From NCBI GenBank assembly GCA_015163815.1, contig JAAOIJ010000136.1, positions 1 to 13,851 of the forward strand: 13,851 nt of DNA, in the 5' to 3' direction. Position 1 is the stretch's first letter. Each line of letters starts with the position of its first letter. The notes beneath the pieces are model-generated. The model did no database searches. It was not told the origin of the DNA and saw nothing but the letters and a program-made list of their open reading frames with translations. Below are positions 6,562-13,851 of the stretch, one piece after another. This DNA comes from Endozoicomonadaceae bacterium. GTDB lineage: Bacteria > Pseudomonadota > Gammaproteobacteria > Pseudomonadales > Endozoicomonadaceae. The translations under genes were made by a program, and so were the position numbers.

Positions 6562-9138
6562 TTACGTCATGCTGATTGTTGCTACATTCGGTAGTGTACT
6601 TTTTAAATCTTGTAATAATCTTTTTGCCTTATCTTCTGATAAGTGATCAATGTCTATTGTTTGCAATTGTTTGAAATAAGCAGACTGCATCATTTGATTA
6701 GATTGAGAGGCAACTTTTGGATTTTGTGTAGATAGCATTGTGAGTTTTTGATTGGCATTGATAATAACTGATTGAGGAATGCCTGCTAATTGTGCCACTT
6801 TTAAACCATAGCTTTGATTCGCTGGTCCTTGTTTTACTGTATGCAAAAAAACAAGATTATCTTTATACTCTGTAGCATCTAAATGAACATTGATGGCAGC
6901 AGGGATCATATCTGGTAATTGTGTTAACTCAAAATAATGTGTTGAAAATAAGGCAAGCGACTTCACATGAATCACTAAATATTCCGCACAAGCCCAAGCC
7001 AACGATAAGCCATCAAATGTACTCGTTCCTCGACCTATTTCATCCATTAACACTAAACTATTAGGTGTTGCATTATGTAAAATATTGGCTGTTTCACTCA
7101 TTTCAACCATAAACGTTGAACGTCCACCTGCTAAATCATCTGATGAACCAATCCGTGTAAAAATACGATCTACAAGGCCAATGACTCCTTGTTCAGCTGG
7201 GATATAACTCCCGATATGCGCCATTAATACAATTAATGCACATTGCCGCATATAAGTTGATTTACCTCCCATATTAGGCCCAGTAATCATCAGCATATAC
7301 TGCTCATCATTTAATATAATATCATTGGGTATAAAGGGTCCAGACAACGCATCTTCGACAACAGGATGCCGGCTTTTCTTTAAAAATATTTGACGATCTT
7401 GTGTTAAAGTAGGGCAAATCCAATTTAATTGATCTGCGCGTTCTGCCAGTGTATTCAGCACATCAAGTTCAGCTAAGATAGCTGCTGTACGCTGCAAAGG
7501 GTGTAATGAGGCTGCAATATTATTCAATAAAACCTCATATAGCACTTTTTCTCGCGCTAATGCACGACTTTTTGCTGATAATACTTTATCTTCAAAATGT
7601 TTTAATTCATCGGTAATAAAACGTTCAGCATTTTTTAAAGTTTGTCTACGAATATAGTCACTAGGCACTTTGTCTGCTTCACGCCGACTCACTTCAATAA
7701 AATAACCATGTACTCTATTATAACCAACTTTTAAAGTTGATAATTGTGTTTTATTCCGTTCACGTAATTCTATTTCTAATAAATGATCACCTGCATTCGT
7801 TTGCAAAGTACGGCATTCATCTAATAATTCATCATATCCATCAGCAATCACACCTCCTTCACGTAAAACAGGTGGAGCATCCACTTTGATCGCTTTTTGA
7901 ATGGCTTGCACTAAATCTGGGTACTGATGCATGTCTTCGTTTAAATGATGTAAATAATCTTTCGCAAAAGATGACAATGTATCATGCAATACAGGCAATT
8001 GCACTAACGACTCTCCTAAACGAAATAAATCTCTTGGTTTTGCTGTGCGCAACGCAATACGACTTAAAATACGTTCTATATCACCAATGGATTTTAAAAT
8101 ATCTCTTATTGATTCAAAATGATAGTTCGTGATGAACTGTGTAATACAAGATTGTCTTTGCTGTAAGCATTTTAAATCACGAATAGGTTGTTGTAACCAA
8201 CGCTGCAATAAACGACTACCCATAGCGGTTACGTTAGTATCCATCAAACTCAATAAAGTATTCTTTTTTTGGCCATGAATGTTACGTGTTAATTCTAAAT
8301 TACGCTGTGTTGCTTCATCTAATATGACATAGGCTTCATAATGAGAAACAGACAAAGTATGCACATGAGGTAATGGACCTTTTTGCATTGCTTGCGCATA
8401 ACGTAAGATACAACCTGCAGCTTGAATACCAATTGTGAGTGCTTCACAACCAAAACCATCTAAATGATGCGTTTTGAATTGTTTTGTTAATGCAGTATAA
8501 GCACTATGGTAATCAAACTGCCAAGCATTGAGAATTTTAATGCCGGTATATTGTGAAATCTCATGAGCATAATGACAGCGCTCATTTAATAATATTTCTG
8601 CTGGAGCTAGTCGTTTTAATTCATTTAAAATACAGTCTAAGCTTTTTATTTCACTGACATGAAATTGTCCACTACTGATATCTAAATAGGCTAAACCATA
8701 TAGATTATTTTTTTCATCAATATCAATTGAGACTAACCAATTATCTTGACGTGAATCTAATAATAATTCATCACTCACTGTGCCAGGTGTCACGATACGC
8801 ACGACTTCTCGCATCATAGGGCCTTTTTCATTAACCTCTCCGACTTGCTCGCAAATTGCAATTGATTCACCTTGCTTAATTAAACGTGGCAAATAATTAT
8901 CTAATGCATGATATGGAATGCCAGCCATTGGAACTGGATTTTCAGATGTTTTATTGCGTTGAGTCAGAGTGATATCAAGACACTGAGAGGCTTTTTTAGC
9001 ATCTTCATAAAATAGCTCATAAAAATCACCCATACGATATAATAATAAATGTGAGGGGTATTGCTGTTTAATTGCTAAATATTGACGCATCATTGGCGTC
9101 TGTTTTTCTAGATCAATAGGAGATAACACATCGCTCAT
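6562..9138 (-). CDS. mutS: DNA mismatch repair ATPase MutS
   Basis: MutS slides on DNA, recognises mismatches and recruits MutL. The 858 residues match the roughly 853 of E. coli MutS, and every landmark is present. The mismatch-reading F-x-E is Phe39 and Glu41 in GDFYELF. The lever and clamp region spans about 270-560. Walker A is GPNMGGKS (620-627). Walker B is [16 protein letters not shown] (695-710) with Asp699 and Glu700. STHYFE (732-737) carries the conserved His. A C-terminal segment (about 815-858) corresponds to the tetramerisation region, so the protein is not truncated. The start is supported by AAAGGGTGAT upstream, though GGG is about 12 bases from the ATG. A consensus -10 lies close upstream, so it need not depend on fadBA read-through. 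No mutL or recA neighbour is visible. Confidence 0.98.
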   Translation of the reverse strand: MSDVLSPIDLEKQTPMMRQYLAIKQQYPSHLLLYRMGDFYELFYEDAKKASQCLDITLTQRNKTSENPVPMAGIPYHALDNYLPRLIKQGESIAICEQVGEVNEKGPMMREVVRIVTPGTVSDELLLDSRQDNWLVSIDIDEKNNLYGLAYLDISSGQFHVSEIKSLDCILNELKRLAPAEILLNERCHYAHEISQYTGIKILNAWQFDYHSAYTALTKQFKTHHLDGFGCEALTIGIQAAGCILRYAQAMQKGPLPHVHTLSVSHYEAYVILDEATQRNLELTRNIHGQKKNTLLSLMDTNVTAMGSRLLQRWLQQPIRDLKCLQQRQSCITQFITNYHFESIRDILKSIGDIERILSRIALRTAKPRDLFRLGESLVQLPVLHDTLSSFAKDYLHHLNEDMHQYPDLVQAIQKAIKVDAPPVLREGGVIADGYDELLDECRTLQTNAGDHLLEIELRERNKTQLSTLKVGYNRVHGYFIEVSRREADKVPSDYIRRQTLKNAERFITDELKHFEDKVLSAKSRALAREKVLYEVLLNNIAASLHPLQRTAAILAELDVLNTLAERADQLNWICPTLTQDRQIFLKKSRHPVVEDALSGPFIPNDIILNDEQYMLMITGPNMGGKSTYMRQCALIVLMAHIGSYIPAEQGVIGLVDRIFTRIGSSDDLAGGRSTFMVEMSETANILHNATPNSLVLMDEIGRGTSTFDGLSLAWACAEYLVIHVKSLALFSTHYFELTQLPDMIPAAINVHLDATEYKDNLVFLHTVKQGPANQSYGLKVAQLAGIPQSVIINANQKLTMLSTQNPKVASQSNQMMQSAYFKQLQTIDIDHLSEDKAKRLLQDLKSTLPNVATISMT

Positions 9139-9168
9139 AATAGATAATCACCCTTTTAACATAAGCAA

Positions 9169-9198
9169 ATTATAAAACATCATATCATGCAAATACAA
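9169..9198 (-). promoter_or_regulatory. Likely mutS promoter
   Basis: On the - strand a perfect TATAAT occupies 9174-9169 and a -35-like TTGTAT occupies 9198-9193, separated by 18 bases. Transcription would start about 25 bases before the mutS ATG. A direct repeat CATCATATCA overlaps and lies upstream of it (9178-9187 and 9213-9222), and a 6-bp hairpin ATGATG/CATCAT lies at 9203-9218. These could bind a regulator, but no known site is recognised. The rest of the gap to fadA (to 9412) holds short hairpins at 9319-9335 and 9395-9414, neither followed by a T-run. Confidence 0.55.
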
Positions 9199-9412
9199 TA
9201 AAATGATGACGGCATCATATCACGTATCTCAAGTGTTCGCTGAAAAACAATGCGATGTAAAAAATGCATAAGGGTATTTCAATGATGAAATCATAGCACA
9301 AGTTGGATCGCTATAGAATGAAAACGTAGTTTTCACAAAGTCAAATGGTATAAATATATCGGATCATCCTGATTTTTTATATCAGATTCATTCAGACTGT
9401 AGCCCGTTTCAG

Positions 9413-10594
9413 TCAACATCTTTCAATTAATGTTGCTATACCTTGACCTAAGCCAATACACATTGTGGCTAACCCTAGTGTCGTGTCTTTACGTTCCATA
9501 ATATTCAGTAAAGTACCTATAATTCGGGCTCCTGAGCAACCTAATGGATGTCCTAATGCAATCGACCCTCCTTGTAAATTAATTTTATGATCCAGCATTG
9601 ATTCCAATTTCAATTCTTGAATAACAGATAGCGCTTGCGCTGCAAACGCTTCATTCAATTCAAAAGTATCAATATCTTGTAATGTAATATTGGCTTGTTT
9701 TAATATTTTTTGTGTTGCAGGAACAGGCCCTCTTCCCATTAATGCAGGATCACATCCTGAAACAGCGATTGCTTTAATTTTAGCACGAGGAATTAAACCT
9801 AATATATTGGCTTTTTCATAGGACATCACAAGTAAACCTGCGGCACCATCCGACAAAGCAGATGAAGAGCCTGCTGTTACACTCCCTTTTTTAGGATCAA
9901 AACTAGGTTTTAAAGCACTTAAAGCGTCTAGTGAGCTATCAAAACGAATCACTTCATCACGGTCACAGGCTACTTTAAATCCTTGAACATTATGCCCTTC
10001 AGTTGCCACAATTTCAGATTTCCAATAGCCTTGATGTGTCGCTTGCGCTGCTAATTGATGTGATCTAAGGGCAAATTGATCTTGTGCATCACGCGTCACA
10101 CTATGAAATTTTGCTAACATTTCCGCAGTTAAACCCATTAAATTGGAAGCTTTAGCACTAAAAAGAGAGGCCGCTGGATTAATATCAACTTCATAATCCA
10201 TAGGAATATGCCCCATATGCTCAACACCTCCCGCAATATAGATATGACCTACTCCGGCTCGAATAGCTAGCGTAGCATCATGTACTGCTTGCATAGAAGA
10301 ACCACATAGGCGATTTACTGTTTGCGCAGGAATACTATAAGGTAATCCAGCTAATAAGGCTGCATTACGAGCAATATTCAATCCTTGTTCTTTGGTTTGC
10401 TTCACACAACCCCAAATAATATCATCTGTTAATTCAATATCCCAGTTTGGCTGGCGTTTCACGAGTGAATTCATGACATGTGCCGATAATTGTTCTGCGC
10501 GAATATATCTAAATAGACCTTCTCGTGATCGCCCCATAGGCGTTCTCACAGTATCAATAATTACGGCATCAGTTGGGTTATAATCACGCTTCAT
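9413..10594 (-). CDS. fadA: 3-ketoacyl-CoA thiolase, beta subunit of the FadBA complex
   Basis: FadA cleaves 3-ketoacyl-CoA with CoA to release acetyl-CoA in the last step of fatty-acid beta-oxidation. The 393 residues fit the family (E. coli about 387). The thiolase residues are all present: nucleophile Cys97 in [10 protein letters not shown], His349 in [17 protein letters not shown] and Cys379 in [15 protein letters not shown] (314-320) gives the conserved Asn-Glu pair. [13 protein letters not shown] near the N-terminus follows the FadA pattern rather than that of acetoacetyl-CoA thiolases. AGGAG at 10605-10601 is 6 bases from the ATG, a strong ribosome site. It lies 49 bp downstream of fadB on the same strand, so the two genes form the usual fadBA operon and the proteins the alpha2-beta2 trifunctional complex. 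Confidence 0.96.
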   Translation of the reverse strand: MKRDYNPTDAVIIDTVRTPMGRSREGLFRYIRAEQLSAHVMNSLVKRQPNWDIELTDDIIWGCVKQTKEQGLNIARNAALLAGLPYSIPAQTVNRLCGSSMQAVHDATLAIRAGVGHIYIAGGVEHMGHIPMDYEVDINPAASLFSAKASNLMGLTAEMLAKFHSVTRDAQDQFALRSHQLAAQATHQGYWKSEIVATEGHNVQGFKVACDRDEVIRFDSSLDALSALKPSFDPKKGSVTAGSSSALSDGAAGLLVMSYEKANILGLIPRAKIKAIAVSGCDPALMGRGPVPATQKILKQANITLQDIDTFELNEAFAAQALSVIQELKLESMLDHKINLQGGSIALGHPLGCSGARIIGTLLNIMERKDTTLGLATMCIGLGQGIATLIERC

Positions 10595-10643
10595 ACTTTG
10601 CTCCTGCTGTCTTTCAACGTATTCAATATGTCATCATCGTAAT

Positions 10644-12785
10644 TTAATAGTAAGTTTTACCTTGTTTGGCTAATTGACATAAAGATTCAGTTGGCTGATA
10701 CATTGGGCTCACTGATAAAAAACTTTGAGCTGTTTTGACAAAATGATCTAATCCAAAGGCATCAATGTAACGAAAAATACCGCCTTTAAAAGGAGGAAAA
10801 CCTAAACCATAAAGCAACGCCATATCAGCTTCTGCAGGATTATCAATAATCTTTTCTTCTAAACAACGAATGCTTTCCATCGCCATAGGAATCATCATAC
10901 GCTGAATAATGTGATCTGCTTCACCTTGTTTTGGTGTATTAGCGCCATATAATAATTCTATTGCTTTCATATTGACTGTTTTAATTTCTTTATTCTTTTT
11001 ATCTCGATGATATTCATAAAATCCTATCTTATTTTTTTTACCTAAATAATTCGCTTTTAATAATTTTTCAAGCGGATTATTAAAAGTCACCGGCATACGA
11101 TCAGGAAAACCAGCAGCCATAATTTTCTCAACATGCTGAGCTGTATCTAAGCCAATTAAATCTAATAAAGTAGCTGGCCCCATTGGCCAACCCATTTTTT
11201 CCATGATGCTATCAATCGATTCAAAACTAATCCCTTCTGCAATTAATGGATTCAATGCCGCTAAATAAGGAAATAAAACACGATTCACAAAAAAACCAGG
11301 ACAATCATTGACAACAATAGCTGTTTTACCCATCTTATTAGCATAAGCAACTGTAGTTGCAATCGTATCTGGATGTGTTTTTTCTCCACGAATGATTTCT
11401 ACTAAAGGCATTCGATGGACTGGATTAAAAAAATGCATGCCACAAAAACGTGCTGGGTATTTTAAAGATTGAGCTAATTTTGTAATAGATAAGGTAGATG
11501 TATTAGAACAAATAATACTGGTATCGGATAAATGATGTTCTAATTCTTGTAATACTTGCTGTTTGATGGATTCAACTTCAATCACAGCTTCAATGACAAA
11601 ATCAACAGAACTCAGTACATCATATGATAAAGTTGCCGTAATCTTTGTGAGTATCTCAGCCATACGTTGTGTTGTAATTTTTTGACGATCAATTTGTTTG
11701 ATCAATAATTTAGACGCTTCTTGCAATCCTTGATCTAAACCAGTTTTTACAATATCTTTCATCACAATAGGAATATCATGATAGGCAGATTGATAAGCAA
11801 TACCTCCGCCCATAATACCAGCGCCAATAACAGCGCTTTGTTTCAAATGAGGTATATTTTGAATCATGTTTTTAGTTTTCTTTTTGAGCGCTTGATCTTG
11901 TAAAAAAAGAGCAATTAAATTTTGAGACACTGCTGTTTTTGCAACTTTTGGAAAAGCTGCTTCTTCCATTCTTAAGGCTTCATCTCGCATAAGATCAGCA
12001 TGCTGTTGCATGATTTTAACTGCAGATAAAGGAGCAGGATAATGAGGTCCAGCTTTACTTTTTACAAAGCTTTTAGCTGTTTCAAAAATCATCATTTGAT
12101 CTGCAGGCATTAAAGATAAAGGTTTTAATTTTTTTTGCCGACTCGCTTTCCAATCTAACTCACCTGTTTGGCAGCGTGCTAATAAATCTAATCCTGCTAT
12201 TTCTAATTGATTCAAAGGAACCATTGCATCAATAGCACCAAATTGTAAAGCTTCTTTTGCAGTATAAGAACGCCCTAAACAAATCCATTCTATCGCATTA
12301 TCAGCACCAATTAATCGAGGTAATCGAACGGTTCCTCCAAATCCTGGAAAAAGGCCTAATTTAACTTCTGGTAACCCAACAGAAGCTTCTATATCTAAAA
12401 TTCGATAATCTGTACATAAACACAGTTCAAATCCACCACCTAAAGCATATCCAGATACTAAAGAGACTGTTGGAAAAGAAAAGTCTTCTATTGATTTAAA
12501 TAAGATATTAACTTGTTTCAACCAATCACTTAATTGTTCTTCAGTAAGCTGTGTAAATTCAATAAATTCATCAATATCAGCCCCAACAATAAAATCTTTT
12601 TTACCACTTTTAATTAATAATCCTTGAATATCATCAAGCTGCTTAATCGCTTCAATAGCAGATTTGAATTCATTCAATGTTGTACGACTCAATTTATTCA
12701 CTGTATCAACCTGATGGTCAAAAATCAGTGATACTATTTTTTGTTTAGATTGCACAACAGAAAGACACTGCCCGTCATAAATCAT
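10644..12785 (-). CDS. fadB: Fatty-acid oxidation complex alpha subunit (hydratase / 3-hydroxyacyl-CoA dehydrogenase)
   Basis: FadB hydrates enoyl-CoA and oxidises 3-hydroxyacyl-CoA with NAD. I place the start at the ATG at 12785, giving 713 residues. It begins MIYDG like the E. coli MLYKG start, and AAGGGAG (12802-12796) precedes it by 10 bases. The in-frame TTG at 12815 has no ribosome site. The N-terminal crotonase domain carries both catalytic glutamates, Glu120 in ALGGGFE and Glu140 in VGLPE. The dehydrogenase domain has the NAD motif GAGIMGGG (321-328) and the catalytic His451 in CGMHFFNPVHRMP. A second C-terminal helical repeat ends near 713. Length and order match E. coli FadB (729). 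fadA follows after 49 bp. No fadD, fadE or fadR is in view, and I see no convincing FadR operator upstream. Confidence 0.96.
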   Translation of the reverse strand: MIYDGQCLSVVQSKQKIVSLIFDHQVDTVNKLSRTTLNEFKSAIEAIKQLDDIQGLLIKSGKKDFIVGADIDEFIEFTQLTEEQLSDWLKQVNILFKSIEDFSFPTVSLVSGYALGGGFELCLCTDYRILDIEASVGLPEVKLGLFPGFGGTVRLPRLIGADNAIEWICLGRSYTAKEALQFGAIDAMVPLNQLEIAGLDLLARCQTGELDWKASRQKKLKPLSLMPADQMMIFETAKSFVKSKAGPHYPAPLSAVKIMQQHADLMRDEALRMEEAAFPKVAKTAVSQNLIALFLQDQALKKKTKNMIQNIPHLKQSAVIGAGIMGGGIAYQSAYHDIPIVMKDIVKTGLDQGLQEASKLLIKQIDRQKITTQRMAEILTKITATLSYDVLSSVDFVIEAVIEVESIKQQVLQELEHHLSDTSIICSNTSTLSITKLAQSLKYPARFCGMHFFNPVHRMPLVEIIRGEKTHPDTIATTVAYANKMGKTAIVVNDCPGFFVNRVLFPYLAALNPLIAEGISFESIDSIMEKMGWPMGPATLLDLIGLDTAQHVEKIMAAGFPDRMPVTFNNPLEKLLKANYLGKKNKIGFYEYHRDKKNKEIKTVNMKAIELLYGANTPKQGEADHIIQRMMIPMAMESIRCLEEKIIDNPAEADMALLYGLGFPPFKGGIFRYIDAFGLDHFVKTAQSFLSVSPMYQPTESLCQLAKQGKTYY

Positions 12786-12888
12786 TTGAAATAATCTCCC
12801 TTTGCAGTCTATCAAATAAGACGAAAATGTGAATACACATCCTATTTCATCGATTAGTATCTTGGACGATTTTTTTCAGTGTAACATT

Positions 12889-12958
12889 TTTATAATTAAT
12901 CAATTCTGAATAAATCAATTTTTTTTACATTTTGTAAAAAATATAAAAAAATTGATTT
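12889..12958 (-). promoter_or_regulatory. Candidate fadBA control region with repeated AATCAATT boxes
   Basis: On the - strand TATAAA (12894-12889) and TTGATT (12918-12913) are 18 bases apart, a plausible promoter about 95 bases before the fadB ATG. The octamer AATCAATT occurs at 12898-12905 and 12913-12920, and inverted as AATTGATT at 12950-12957. The last two lie within a perfect 14-bp inverted repeat (12912-12925 with 12945-12958), and a 9-bp hairpin (12921-12929 with 12933-12941) is nested across its left arm and loop. One box overlaps the -35, which would suit repression. AT-rich DNA makes such repeats easier by chance. Confidence 0.35.
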
Positions 12959-13103
12959 TATTTTTTTAAAAATTCAGGCAAAAAAACAGCTATGCTATCC
13001 AAGCAAGTAATCATCGCAAATGATGCTCAACTCCGCATAAAATATGCATTTATTTTAACTCCCATCCTACTTTTTAGCATATTTCTTCATCATTTTCCTT
13101 CTG

Positions 13104-13117
13104 TTTTCATATGAAAA
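13104..13117. repeat. 14-bp perfect palindrome
   Basis: TTTTCATATGAAAA reads the same on both strands. The symmetry and size suit a dimeric regulator site, but it lies about 320 bp from the fadB start and no other copy was noticed in the window. The role is unknown. Confidence 0.3.
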
Positions 13118-13228
13118 TGTTATTTTCAATGCTTTAAATAAAACTTCATGCTGAGAGAATGCTTTGCCATGATTAAAAGTAATCGTTTGTCTATATAATA
13201 GCCTCTGTTACACTTCACACAAAAGGCA

Positions 13229-13414
13229 TTAAATGACCTGGTCTAAATTATTAGCAGATACATGATGAGATGTGAGAGTTTTCTGTATATTGTCAGGAAA
13301 AATACTTGGGCTTCTTTGTCTTATTACATCAAATCTATTTATAAAAAGTAATAAATCTTGATAAATTTTAGGCAAATCTTTTTTAATCAAAAGAGTAGTA
13401 TGATCTGAATCCAT
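13229..13414 (-). CDS. Hypothetical 61-residue frame, possibly a truncated C-terminus
   Basis: The frame reads MDSDHTTLLIKKDLP at its start and ends SANNLDQVI. I recognise no family. GGAGG lies directly against the ATG with no spacer, which is unsuitable for initiation. The frame stays open upstream through LDYLW into the first bases of the adjacent insertion sequence, where a TGA closes it at about 13442-13444. This fits the tail of a longer gene cut by the insertion, whose front part would lie beyond the right edge of the window. A chance frame is also possible. Confidence 0.35.
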   Translation of the reverse strand: MDSDHTTLLIKKDLPKIYQDLLLFINRFDVIRQRSPSIFPDNIQKTLTSHHVSANNLDQVI

Positions 13415-13431
13415 CCTCCAGAGATAATCTA

Positions 13432-13851
13432 GGGCGTGTCCTCATTCTGAATTCACCAAAATAATAGCACACGCAATATAAATCATCGCTTTAAAATGCC
13501 TAGCTAGCTTATCAAAACGAGTTGAAATACTTCTAAAATGTTTTAATCTAGCAAATAAATTTTCAACAAGATGCCTTGATTTATAAATATTTTTTTTTAA
13601 AATGAATAGCAGGTTGTTTAGTGTTAGAGCGTTTTAGAATCATAGCCTCCATTCCTAATTGTTTTGCTTGTTCTCGAATTAATTCAGAATCATATCCTTT
13701 ATCTGCTATAAAATAGTCAGCTTCTTTTATTTTTAGCATCAGGCTATAAGCCATTTTTGAATCATGAACTTCGCCTCCAGTGATTTCAAAGTCAATTGGG
13801 CGCCCATTTCCATCAGCCAGCATATGAATTTTGGTTGTATTTCCACCTCTA
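13432..13851 (-). mobile_element. IS5-type insertion sequence, one end only
   Basis: A transposase on the - strand ends 10 bases from a sharp boundary at about 13432. The terminal sequence seems to start GGGCGTGTCC, and the adjacent CTAG (13429-13432) matches the YTAR-type target of one IS5 subgroup. The other end lies beyond the window, so the inverted repeats and the target duplication cannot be compared. The exact boundary is good to a few bases. Confidence 0.75.
13442..13851 (-). pseudogene. IS5-family DDE transposase, C-terminal part, split by a one-base shift
   Basis: The frame entering at the right edge reads RGGNTTKIH, then MLADGNGRPIDFEITGGE, then FIADKGYDSELIREQAKQLG, which holds a catalytic Asp. 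This is the typical DDE_Tnp_1 pattern. In that frame it runs into FKKKYL and a stop at 13581-13583. The next frame continues the same protein: HLVENLFARLKHF with the catalytic Glu, then FDKLARHFKAMIY, ending AIILVNSE at 13442. The switch falls in a run of nine A on the coding strand (13598-13590). Eight A would join the halves, so a one-base gain or a +1 shift is needed; a -1 programmed shift hits a stop instead. It may be inactive, or rescued by slippage. The N-terminus lies outside the window. Confidence 0.85.

Larger units (their letters stand above)
12786..13228. other. Gene-poor AT-rich intergenic region upstream of fadB
   Basis: No convincing coding frame is seen on either strand of these 443 bases. 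It holds the candidate fadB control region (12889-12958), a small hairpin GCATA/TATGC at 13035-13047, a 14-bp palindrome at 13104-13117, and an isolated consensus TATAAT on the + strand at 13194-13199 with no good -35 and no + strand gene to serve. It may be the decayed remains of a gene between fadB and the insertion sequence. Confidence 0.5.

Noticed and set aside
9395..9414. Hairpin at the fadA stop as an intrinsic terminator
   Set aside because: The stem is only 5 bp, overlaps the stop codon and is not followed by a T-run on the - strand.
12786..12815. A ten-residue longer FadB starting at TTG 12815
   Set aside because: No ribosome site precedes it, and family alignment places the start at MIYDG, where an AAGGGAG is present.
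13194..13199. Consensus TATAAT on the + strand as a promoter
   Set aside because: There is no suitable -35 at normal spacing, and no + strand gene or clear RNA follows. It is likely chance in AT-rich DNA.

Overview
This is an AT-rich stretch of a gammaproteobacterial chromosome. ProS, MutS, FadA and FadB all look like their E. coli counterparts in length and motif order. Low GC, a branched-chain 2-oxoacid dehydrogenase, an insertion sequence with a broken transposase and apparent gene remnants would suit a host-associated lineage such as Legionellales (Legionella, Coxiella, Rickettsiella relatives). That placement is inference; no rRNA or other marker is present.

Left region (1-861, + strand): a regulatory stretch holds two copies of the same extended -10 element with an identical CAGCGG discriminator, 161 bp apart, and a weak terminator-like hairpin between them. 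It leads into a 193-residue protein with about four membrane segments and a complete C-terminal cold-shock domain.

Second region (929-6316, + strand): proS and three genes for the E1 alpha, E1 beta and E2 subunits of a branched-chain 2-oxoacid dehydrogenase lie 12-15 bp apart and look like one operon. E1 converts the branched-chain 2-oxoacids made from Val, Leu and Ile, and E2 passes the acyl group to CoA. No E3 gene is present, so lipoamide dehydrogenase must come from elsewhere. The E2 carries two lipoyl domains, the first with a degenerate attachment site.

Middle (6317-9138): a 245-bp convergent gap holds a nested dyad and an uncatalogued open frame on the - strand. It is followed by a full-length mutS on the - strand with its own recognisable promoter.

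Right region (9139-12785, - strand): fadB and fadA form a two-gene fatty-acid beta-oxidation operon. Short branched acyl-CoAs from the dehydrogenase could be oxidised further through FadBA or used as primers for branched-chain fatty acids, so the two modules may be linked metabolically. They are not co-transcribed.

Right edge (12786-13851): a gene-poor AT-rich gap with several dyads, a 61-residue orphan frame, and the end of an IS5-type insertion sequence that runs off the window. Its transposase is split by a one-base shift in a run of nine A. I found no tRNA, rRNA or CRISPR array. The most unusual items are the membrane-tethered cold-shock protein with its duplicated promoter element, the degenerate lipoyl domain, and the homopolymer-split transposase.
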